From an uncultured Nitratifractor sp. (GTDB lineage: Bacteria; Campylobacterota; Campylobacteria; Campylobacterales; Sulfurovaceae): DNA of 58,875 bases. Shown here piece after piece: positions 52,425 through 58,875 of the stretch. Both the position numbers and the translations under genes were made by a program. How positions within the stretch are numbered: position 1 is the first letter of the stretch; every line of letters starts with the position of its first letter. The DNA lies in NCBI GenBank assembly GCA_947311565.1, contig CAMZLH010000037.1, forward strand, positions 1 through 58,875. Direction: 5' to 3'. The notes below the pieces were generated by a model. That model did no database searches. It saw only the letters and a program-made list of their open reading frames with translations, and was not told the origin of the DNA.

Positions 52425-54119
52425 ATGCAGATAAAATCAAAACTAAACAATATAGTAAATAGTGCTCTAAAAGCCAATGGCATAGAGATAGAAGAAGTTG
52501 TAGTGAACGAAGCTACAAAAGTAGAATTTGGCGACTACCAATACAACGGGGCAATGGCTCTAGCAAAAAAGCTTAAAACAAACCCTAGAGAGATAGCTCA
52601 AAATTTAGCAAAAGAGCTAGATGGTAACTCTATATTTTCAAAAGTAGAGGTTGCTGGTCCAGGTTTTATAAACCTAACTCTAGATAAAGAGTTTTTAGAG
52701 CAAAATCTATTAAATACTCTAAATAATCGAGCAGGTGTATCAAAACTAAACAATCCTATAAAAGTTGTAGTTGACTACTCTAGTCCAAATATGGCAAAAC
52801 AGATGCATGTTGGGCACCTACGCTCTACTATTATTGGAGATACAATTGCAAACTTATTTGAGTTTTTAGGTGACGATGTAATTCGCCAAAACCATATTGG
52901 TGACTGGGGAACACAATTTGGTATGCTGGTTGCATATTTTGAAGAGTCAGGTGCGAATGTAGATGCCAAACTTAGCGACTTAGAGCAATTTTATAAAGAG
53001 GCAAAGCAAAGATTTGACGAAAGCGAAGAGTTTGCAAACAAAAGCCGACAAAATGTTGTTAGACTTCAAGGTGGCGATGCAGAGACACTTAAACTATGGA
53101 GTACCTTTATAGAAAAGTCTTTGGCACATGCACAAGATATTTATAACTCTTTAAATGTAAAACTAGATAGCTCTCATGTAAGAGGCGAAAGCTGGTACAA
53201 TAGCCAATTAAGTAATATTGTTAAAGATTTAGAGACCAAAGAGATAGCAAAAGAGAGCCAAGGTGCAAAGTGTATCTTCTTTGAAGATAGCGAAAACCCA
53301 ATAATTATACAAAAAGCAGATGGAGGCTACCTCTATGCAACAACAGATTTAGCTGCAATAAAATTTAGAGTCCAAGAGCTTGGTGCAAAAAGAGTATGCT
53401 ATGTTGTAGATGCAAGACAAGCAGAACACTTTAAACAAGTCTTTCAAACAGCAAAAGATGCAGAGTACGCAAATAACGATACTAAACTAGAGCATATAGC
53501 ATTTGGAATGATGCTAGATAAGAGTGGACGCCCATTTAAAACTAGAAGTGGTGGTACAGTAAAGTTAAAAGAGTTAATAGATGAAGCCGTAGATAGAGCT
53601 AAAGGTGTAATAAATAGAGCCAACGAATACTCAAACGAAGAGCTAGAGCATATTGCAAAGGTTGTAGGAATTGGCTCTTTAAAATATTCTGATCTATCTA
53701 TAAATCGCCAATCTAACTATATTTTTGATTGGGATAAAATGCTAAGCCTAGATGGAAATACTGCACTATACATGCAATATGCATATGCAAGAATTAACTC
53801 CATCTTAACTAAAGCTGGAGATATTGCTGAAACTGAGCCAACTCTTGGTGATGAGCTAGAGCGACGCCTAGCTCTTAAAGTACTATCTTTAGAAGATACT
53901 CTAATAAAAGCATACAAAGAGGCAATGCCACATATAATTACAAGTTACCTATATGAGTTAGCAACCCTATTTATGAAGTTCTACGAGCAAAACCCAATCT
54001 TGAAAGATGGTGTTAGCCAAGAGCAAAAAGAGTCTAGATTAATCTTAGCAAAAGCAACAGCAAATGCTATAAAAGTATCTCTTAATCTAATTGGAATAGA
54101 AGTTCTAGAGAGAATTTAA
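52425..54119 (+). CDS. argS: Arginyl-tRNA synthetase
   Basis: 564 residues. N-terminal Add1-type domain, class I catalytic core with the HIGH-like motif MHVGHLRSTIIGD near 127-139 and NHIGDWGTQFGML near 157. The KMSKS-region equivalent is FGMMLDKSGRPFKTRSGG near 365. The DALR anticodon domain is at the C-terminus (YMQYAYARINSIL near 450 onward). Ends 1 bp before the next gene. Confidence 0.95.
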   Translation: MQIKSKLNNIVNSALKANGIEIEEVVVNEATKVEFGDYQYNGAMALAKKLKTNPREIAQNLAKELDGNSIFSKVEVAGPGFINLTLDKEFLEQNLLNTLNNRAGVSKLNNPIKVVVDYSSPNMAKQMHVGHLRSTIIGDTIANLFEFLGDDVIRQNHIGDWGTQFGMLVAYFEESGANVDAKLSDLEQFYKEAKQRFDESEEFANKSRQNVVRLQGGDAETLKLWSTFIEKSLAHAQDIYNSLNVKLDSSHVRGESWYNSQLSNIVKDLETKEIAKESQGAKCIFFEDSENPIIIQKADGGYLYATTDLAAIKFRVQELGAKRVCYVVDARQAEHFKQVFQTAKDAEYANNDTKLEHIAFGMMLDKSGRPFKTRSGGTVKLKELIDEAVDRAKGVINRANEYSNEELEHIAKVVGIGSLKYSDLSINRQSNYIFDWDKMLSLDGNTALYMQYAYARINSILTKAGDIAETEPTLGDELERRLALKVLSLEDTLIKAYKEAMPHIITSYLYELATLFMKFYEQNPILKDGVSQEQKESRLILAKATANAIKVSLNLIGIEVLERI

Positions 54120-54120
54120 T

Positions 54121-54444
54121 ATGGGACGAGTAGTAGTTTTAACACTAGTTACACTCTTAGTAATATTTTTACTCTACAAAAGAGATAAAAATATTAAAAA
54201 AGCCCTAATATCTATAGCCCTCTTTGGCTACATTTTAACCATGGGCTATAGTGGATATATTTTAACAAAATCTATAAGAGTTATATTCTTTATACATATA
54301 TTATCGCTAATAGCTAGCTATTTGGCACTTATTTACTATATATTTAAAAATAGACTATACTGGAAGATATTTATACTACCTATAGTTACAATGGGTAGCT
54401 ACTTTATTTTAAACTATATAGATGGCTCAAGATACGAGGTTTAA
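54121..54444 (+). CDS. Small membrane protein of unknown function after argS
   Basis: 107 residues with about four hydrophobic segments (near 4-21, 28-48, 53-75 and 82-100) separated by short basic loops. No recognised family; short membrane proteins behind argS are seen in some Campylobacterota. The start ATG is 1 bp after the argS stop and AGAGAG lies upstream, so it is translated from the tatA-argS transcript. It converges with rsfS, and the two stop codons overlap. Confidence 0.65.
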   Translation: MGRVVVLTLVTLLVIFLLYKRDKNIKKALISIALFGYILTMGYSGYILTKSIRVIFFIHILSLIASYLALIYYIFKNRLYWKIFILPIVTMGSYFILNYIDGSRYEV

Positions 54445-54455
54445 GCCTCGCCATC
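54421..54455. terminator. Bidirectional hairpin at overlapping stop codons
   Basis: CGAGG and CCTCG (54435-54439 / 54446-54450) form the core, with GATGGC and GCCATC (54421-54426 / 54450-54455) as an outer arm. The stop codons of the membrane-protein gene and rsfS lie in the loop. Confidence 0.5.
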
Positions 54456-54791
54456 AACCTTAAATTTACCCTCTTTAAGCTCTTTTAAGAACTCTTCTAA
54501 TTTATATCTCATTCTATAACTTGGTGTCATAATATGAATCAATATATCACCCAAATCTAAAACAATCCACTCATCACTATCATCTGCTCCTAAAAGAGTT
54601 TCATCCATATCTTTAAAAGCAACTCTTAAATTATCATAAAGTGCGCTTGTATGTTTGCCACCCAAAGAGTTAACTAAAATTACAGATTTTGCAATATAGT
54701 CACTATCTTCTAAGTTAAAAACTTCTATATCGCTACCTTTTTTCTCATCTAGCACTTTAACTATGCTATCTACTCTGCTACTAATACTCAT
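54441..54791 (-). CDS. rsfS: Ribosome silencing factor RsfS
   Basis: 116 residues from ATG 54791, chosen because TAAGGAA lies 5 nt upstream; a TTG at 54815 would have no such site. RsfS binds L14 and blocks subunit joining when nutrients are low. The family core is seen in DSDYIAKSVILVNSLGGKHTSALYDN near 30-55, SDEWIVLDLGDILIHIMTPSYR near 80-101 and YKLEEFL at the end. The nadD stop codon overlaps its ribosome binding site, so the two are coupled. Confidence 0.9.
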   Translation of the reverse strand: MSISSRVDSIVKVLDEKKGSDIEVFNLEDSDYIAKSVILVNSLGGKHTSALYDNLRVAFKDMDETLLGADDSDEWIVLDLGDILIHIMTPSYRMRYKLEEFLKELKEGKFKVDGEA

Positions 54792-54799
54792 TAGTTTCC

Positions 54800-55357
54800 T
54801 TAAACTTTTTTGCAATTATACTCTAAAGCCACTTGTTTTTGGATTTTTTTATCTACCATATCCAAGAAATTGCAACTTCGAATAGAAGTTGAGCTAATAT
54901 CTATATCTACTTCTATAACAAGGGAGTCTCTTAAGAAACTACAATCTAGACTCTCCCCTGCCCTAGTTGCAATAATCCAAGTAATTTTGCTATTTAAATA
55001 CTCAAACTCTCTCCATCTATTAAGAGTCTCTAAATGATCAGCACCAATTACAATATATCTTATATCTCGACTTTTAGATAGCTCTTTAAATGTCTCTACT
55101 GTATATACTGCCCTATTTTGCTCTATTTCAAAACTACTAAAATCTACACCTTCAAAAGAAAAGCTTTTTCTAACCCACTCTAACCTAAGCTCTGCATCTG
55201 CACTAAAATTGCGCTTAAAAGGATTAAGATATGTTGGCACTACTAAGAGCATATCTACATCTTTTAACTCCAAAACTCGTTTAATAATCTCTTTATGCCC
55301 TAGATGTGGAGGATCAAAACTACCTCCAAAGATGGCATATTTTACTTTTTCTATCAT
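54800..55357 (-). CDS. nadD: Nicotinate-nucleotide adenylyltransferase
   Basis: 185 residues from ATG 55357, where GAGGAA lies 5 nt upstream. A longer frame reaches 55591 but would run into the opposite-strand pgk gene. It adenylates nicotinate mononucleotide in NAD synthesis. The signature is YAIFGGSFDPPHLGHKEII near 7-25, with VVPTYLNPFKR near 44 and the C-terminal ISSTSIRS (nucleotidyltransferase ISSTxIR) near 156. Divergent from pgk with a 79-bp spacer. Confidence 0.92.
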   Translation of the reverse strand: MIEKVKYAIFGGSFDPPHLGHKEIIKRVLELKDVDMLLVVPTYLNPFKRNFSADAELRLEWVRKSFSFEGVDFSSFEIEQNRAVYTVETFKELSKSRDIRYIVIGADHLETLNRWREFEYLNSKITWIIATRAGESLDCSFLRDSLVIEVDIDISSTSIRSCNFLDMVDKKIQKQVALEYNCKKV

Positions 55358-55436
55358 AGTTTCCTCAATATTCGATTTACTATATGCTATTTTATCTTTT
55401 TTTAGTAAAATAATGTAAATAAAAGAGGGAGAGTTT

Positions 55437-56645
55437 ATGAATACAATTAAAAATATTAATATTGATGGTAAAAGTGTTTTTATTAGATGCGACTTTAATG
55501 TTCCAAAAGATGAGTTTGGTAATATAACAGATGATAGAAGAATTAGAGCTGCACTTCCAACTATCAGATACTGTATAGATAGAGGATGCAAAGTTATTTT
55601 AGCTTCTCATTTTGAACGCCCAGAGGCTGGTAAATTTACACCTGAGCACTCATTAGAAGATGTGGCAAAGAGATTAGATACACTACTAAAAATTAAAAAT
55701 AATCTATTCTTTGATGACTCTAAGAGTGGTGCAGTAGTTACAACTAGAGCAAAAGAGCTATATGATCAGATGCAAGATGGTGATATTCTTTTACTAGAGA
55801 ACCTAAGGTTTGACGAAGGAGAGACTAACAATAGTGAAGAGTTTGCAAAAGAGTTGAGCCAATTTGCAGAAATTTATATAAACGATGCATTTGGCGCTTG
55901 CCATAGAAAACATGCATCTATAGATGCAATTACAAAATTTTATACTAAACAAAACAGAGCTTCAGGATTTTTGTTAGCTAAAGAGATTACATTTTTTGGA
56001 AAAATTTTAAAAGATCCAGTTCGACCATTTGTTGCAATAGTTGGTGGAAGTAAAGTATCTGGTAAGCTACAAGCGTTAGATAAGCTACTAGATAGTGTAG
56101 ATAAAATCATTATTGGTGGCGGAATGGCATTTACCTTCTTAAAGCAAATGGGATATGAAATTGGTAACTCTTTAGTAGAGAATGACCTTTTAGATGAAGC
56201 ACAAAGAGTTATGGATAAAGCTAAAGAGAAAGGTGTTAAATTCTATCTACCTGTAGATGTAGTTGCAGCAGCAGAGTTTAAAGAGAACACTACCGTTAAA
56301 TATCTACCATCTCAAGAGATACCAAAAGATTGGATGGGACTAGATATTGGACCAGCTTCTACAAGGCTATTTAGAGAGGTTCTAAATGATGCACAAACAA
56401 TTATCTGGAATGGACCTATGGGAGTTTATGAGATGGATAAATTCGCAAAAGGCTCTACTAAAATGGCACACTATGTAGCAGAGACTCACGCAACTACAGT
56501 TGTAGGTGGTGGAGATACAGCAGATGTTGTTGCAAGATCTGGAGATATAGATGAGATGACATTTGTTAGTACTGGTGGAGGAGCAAGCTTAAAACTACTA
56601 GAGGGCGAAGAGCTACCAGGTATTGCTGCACTGGAGGCTGAGTAG
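55437..56645 (+). CDS. pgk: Phosphoglycerate kinase
   Basis: 402 residues. It interconverts 1,3-bisphosphoglycerate and 3-phosphoglycerate with ADP/ATP. Motifs: [20 protein letters not shown] near 14-33, [18 protein letters not shown] near 60, [12 protein letters not shown] near 122, GGSKVSGKL near 199 and [14 protein letters not shown] near 360. ATG with GGGAG upstream. tpiA follows with no gap. A gapA gene, often placed before pgk in this phylum, is absent. Confidence 0.96.
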   Translation: MNTIKNINIDGKSVFIRCDFNVPKDEFGNITDDRRIRAALPTIRYCIDRGCKVILASHFERPEAGKFTPEHSLEDVAKRLDTLLKIKNNLFFDDSKSGAVVTTRAKELYDQMQDGDILLLENLRFDEGETNNSEEFAKELSQFAEIYINDAFGACHRKHASIDAITKFYTKQNRASGFLLAKEITFFGKILKDPVRPFVAIVGGSKVSGKLQALDKLLDSVDKIIIGGGMAFTFLKQMGYEIGNSLVENDLLDEAQRVMDKAKEKGVKFYLPVDVVAAAEFKENTTVKYLPSQEIPKDWMGLDIGPASTRLFREVLNDAQTIIWNGPMGVYEMDKFAKGSTKMAHYVAETHATTVVGGGDTADVVARSGDIDEMTFVSTGGGASLKLLEGEELPGIAALEAE

Positions 56646-57344
56646 ATGAAATTTTATGCTAACTTTAAAATGAAGCACACAAGAGCTTCTACTTCTAAAT
56701 ATATAGAAGATATCAATAAAGAATTAGAAGACGTAGATTGTGCAAATATCTACATCTTTCCACCTGCAACTGCTCTACAAGAAAGCTCTAAAAAAGTAGT
56801 TGTAGGTGCACAAAATGGATATTTTGAAAATTCTGGTGCCTATACAGGAGAGATTGGAATAGAGCAATTAGATGAGTTTAATATTAAAACTATTCTTATA
56901 GGACATAGTGAGCGAAGAGAGATATTAGGAGAATCACAAGAGTTTATAGCTAAAAAATTCAACTTCTATAAAGAGAAAAATTTTGATATAATCTACTGCA
57001 TAGGAGAGCCTCTAGAGGTTAGAGAGCAAGGTGAAGATGCTCTATTTGAGTATCTATTTGCTCAGTTTGAAGGTATAGATACAAGCTACAGTAATATAAC
57101 TATAGCATACGAGCCAATATGGGCAATAGGAACTGGTATTAGTGCTACAACTAAAGATATAGAGCTAGTTCACAACAAACTAAAGAGTAAATTTAGTGCA
57201 GATATTTTATATGGTGGTAGCGTTAAAGTTGACTCTATAGAGTCAATTAAAGAAATAGAGAGTGTAGATGGTGTACTTGTTGGCTCTGCATCTCTTGATG
57301 CAAAAGAGTTTGCAAAACTTATAAAGAAAGGGTTAATTGCTTAA
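56646..57344 (+). CDS. tpiA: Triosephosphate isomerase
   Basis: 232 residues, slightly short as usual in Campylobacterota. It equilibrates dihydroxyacetone phosphate and glyceraldehyde 3-phosphate. Active-site lysine in NFKMKHT, His in TILIGHSERRE near 83-92, catalytic Glu in IAYEPIWAIGTG near 157, and the phosphate loop ILYGGSVKVDS near 192. ATG directly follows the pgk stop. Overlaps the next gene by 8 bp. Confidence 0.95.
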   Translation: MKFYANFKMKHTRASTSKYIEDINKELEDVDCANIYIFPPATALQESSKKVVVGAQNGYFENSGAYTGEIGIEQLDEFNIKTILIGHSERREILGESQEFIAKKFNFYKEKNFDIIYCIGEPLEVREQGEDALFEYLFAQFEGIDTSYSNITIAYEPIWAIGTGISATTKDIELVHNKLKSKFSADILYGGSVKVDSIESIKEIESVDGVLVGSASLDAKEFAKLIKKGLIA

Positions 57345-58296
57345 TATAATATTTAAAAAAATAGCATACACAACATTAGTTCTACTGCTAATATCTTTTA
57401 TATCATTTATAGCAATATATGCAGCACCAAATAGCTTTTTTGGTGCTGGATCTTTAAACCCCAATATGACACCAGAGGCTATTGCTCATCTAAAAGAGGT
57501 TTACGGATTAAATAAACCTCTTTTAGAACAATATTTTGGCTGGCTAAAATCTATAGTAACTTTAGATTTTGGAATATCATTTGTTAGTGGAAATAGTGTT
57601 ATAGACGATATTAAAAGCCGACTTGGTATAACATTGGCAATAAATATTATCTCTATGGTAATTCTATTTATTCTAGCTCTACATTTTGGAGTAAAAAGTG
57701 CCATGCAAGGTGGTAAATACGATAACTTTTTAAAGCAATTTGCCCTACTAAGCTATGCAACTCCATCATTTTATTTGGCTCTAATATTAATTATACTATT
57801 TGGCTTAAAATTAGAGTGGTTCCCAATAACAGGATTAGAGAGCATGCAAGCAAAAGAGGGTATTGAGCACTACTTAGATATGCTATATCACTTAGTTATT
57901 CCAATATTTGTAATAGTATTTACTGGCTTTGGTTCACTAATGCTATATATTAGATCTTTAACCACCGATATACTAAAAAGTGACTACATATTTTATGCAA
58001 AAAGTAGAGGTTTAAGTCAAAAAGTAATCAAAAAAGATTATATATATAAAAATTTAATGCCTTTTATAGTTACAATACTTGGTCTATCACTACCAGGACT
58101 ACTTGGTGGCAGTGTTATATTAGAGCAGATTTTCTCTATAGATGGCATGGGTCTACTATTTTTCCAAGCAGCCCTTAGCAGAGACTACCCAGTAATTATG
58201 GGTATTTTAATAATAGGTGCACTACTAACACTACTAGGAAATATTATTGCCGATATAATAGTAGATAAAATTGACCCATACAAAAGAAGAGGATAA
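57337..58296 (+). CDS. DppB-type ABC transporter permease (orphan)
   Basis: 319 residues with about six membrane helices. N-terminal signature YAAPNSFFGAG..., HLKEVYGLNKPLLEQYFGWLKSI, then LDFGISF, SYATPSFYLALILIILFG, and the EAA loop region (YFYAKSRGLSQKVIKKDYI-like) before LMPFIVTILGLSLPGLLGGSVILEQIF. This is the peptide/nickel permease family (DppB/OppB). Start is TTG 57337 with AAAGGG upstream, inside the end of tpiA. No binding protein, second permease or ATPase is next to it, so the substrate is unknown. Confidence 0.88.
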   Translation: MLNIIFKKIAYTTLVLLLISFISFIAIYAAPNSFFGAGSLNPNMTPEAIAHLKEVYGLNKPLLEQYFGWLKSIVTLDFGISFVSGNSVIDDIKSRLGITLAINIISMVILFILALHFGVKSAMQGGKYDNFLKQFALLSYATPSFYLALILIILFGLKLEWFPITGLESMQAKEGIEHYLDMLYHLVIPIFVIVFTGFGSLMLYIRSLTTDILKSDYIFYAKSRGLSQKVIKKDYIYKNLMPFIVTILGLSLPGLLGGSVILEQIFSIDGMGLLFFQAALSRDYPVIMGILIIGALLTLLGNIIADIIVDKIDPYKRRG

Positions 58297-58298
58297 TA

Positions 58299-58811
58299 AT
58301 GAAAGAAGAGAGTATATTAGGAGGAGGCTGTTTTTGGTGTTTAGAGGCAGCTTTTGAGATAGTAGATGGAGTATTAGATGTAGAGAGTGGCTATGCAAAT
58401 GGTCACATAGATAACCCAACATATAAAGAGGTATGTACAGATACAACAGGACACGCAGAGGTTATTAAAATAACTTACGATAGTAGCAAAATAAATTACA
58501 AGAGACTACTTGAGATTTTTTTTAAAATACACGACCCAACAACCCTAAATAGACAAGGTGGAGATTATGGCTCACAATATCGATCTACAATTATAACACT
58601 AAATCAAGATCAAGAAAGAGTTGCAAAAGAGTATATAAGTAACATCTCTCAAAACTTAGATAGAAAAATAGTAACAAAAGTAGAATCAATAAAAAACTAC
58701 TATAAAGCCGAAGAGTACCACCAAGACTACTTTAGAAAAAACCCAAACCAACCATACTGCCTAGCAGTAGCACTACCAAAAATAAAAAAGGTAGAAGAGT
58801 TAATAAAATAG
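58299..58811 (+). CDS. msrA: Peptide methionine sulfoxide reductase A
   Basis: 170 residues. Repairs methionine-S-sulfoxide in proteins. Catalytic Cys11 lies in ILGGGCFWCLEAAFE, followed by VESGYANGHIDNPTYKEVCT, HAEVIKITYD and the DYGSQYRS block. C-terminal resolving cysteine in NQPYCLAVALPK. ATG 2 bp after the permease stop, so probably in the pgk-tpiA transcript. About 64 bp remain to the window end, with no further gene visible. Confidence 0.95.
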   Translation: MKEESILGGGCFWCLEAAFEIVDGVLDVESGYANGHIDNPTYKEVCTDTTGHAEVIKITYDSSKINYKRLLEIFFKIHDPTTLNRQGGDYGSQYRSTIITLNQDQERVAKEYISNISQNLDRKIVTKVESIKNYYKAEEYHQDYFRKNPNQPYCLAVALPKIKKVEELIK

Positions 58812-58875
58812 TAACAATAACTGTTAAAAAATAATCTGCAGTATCGAAAGTGAAGTATTAGCAAAAGTAATAACC

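Noticed and set aside
55358-55591. Longer N-terminus for nadD
   Set aside because: It would overlap pgk on the other strand by over 150 bp. The ATG at 55357 has a GAGGAA site and precedes the FGGSFDPPHLGH motif by a normal distance.
58812-58838. Terminator after msrA (TAACA / TGTTA)
   Set aside because: The stem is only 5 bp and is followed by A rather than T on the coding strand.

Overview
The window is a strongly AT-rich, densely coded piece of a bacterial chromosome. Its gene content and order point to the Campylobacterota (Epsilonproteobacteria), most likely a denitrifying, Sulfurimonas/Sulfurovum-like lineage. Supporting signs are the futalosine-pathway gene mqnA, the run rpmE-rsmI-rRNA methylase-membrane protein-aminotransferase-hom-yajQ, a rsfS-nadD / pgk-tpiA neighbourhood, and a cytochrome cd1 (nirS) nitrite reductase cluster. 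The genus is inference. There are no rRNA or tRNA genes, insertion sequences or CRISPR arrays.

Layout. 1-1369: a membrane-anchored TPR protein that runs off the left edge, with near-identical 126-bp repeats. 1731-7304: a leftward block with a DUF465 protein, argJ, a cation/proton antiporter, a phosphoesterase and topA. 7451-10600: a DUF945-like exported protein and asnB, meeting mqnA tail to tail. 11606-14181: molybdenum cofactor genes moaD-moaE-moeA followed by an S24/LexA-like regulator. 14231-18969: mutS2, murC, hemB. 19157-21292: an outer-membrane protein, an apparently leaderless thioredoxin-fold protein and a di-haem peroxidase. 21443-25401: rpmB, an Fe-S CCG protein, hemN, argF. 25667-29514: a lipoprotein, an L,D-transpeptidase and a LysM-NlpC/P60 hydrolase. 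29952-37285: a Crp/Fnr regulator and the nitrite reductase cluster (cobA/nirE, nirF, nirJ, nirC, a pentahaem cytochrome, nirS). 37841-43777: a seven-gene leftward operon from rpmE to yajQ. 43928-45607: a candidate leucine leader peptide and leuA. 45802-51984: a small membrane protein and a tetR-tolC-MFP-RND-SMR efflux operon. 52142-58811: tatA, argS, a membrane protein, rsfS, nadD, pgk, tpiA, a lone DppB-type permease and msrA.

The most informative pattern is regulatory. The promoters of nirS, of nirC-nirJ-nirF-cobA and of the di-haem peroxidase each carry an FNR-type box (TTGAY-N4-RTCAM) exactly 22 bp upstream of a TATAAT-like hexamer, which is the geometry of a class II FNR promoter. The Crp/Fnr regulator next to the cluster keeps the E..SR recognition-helix pattern of FNR but lacks the N-terminal Fe-S cysteines. 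The simplest reading is a local low-oxygen/nitrogen-oxide regulon that joins nitrite reduction, haem d1 synthesis and peroxide removal. The siroheme decarboxylase genes (nirD/L/G/H) that haem d1 synthesis needs are not in the window.

All functional calls come from reading the sequence and recalling family motifs; no database search was run.
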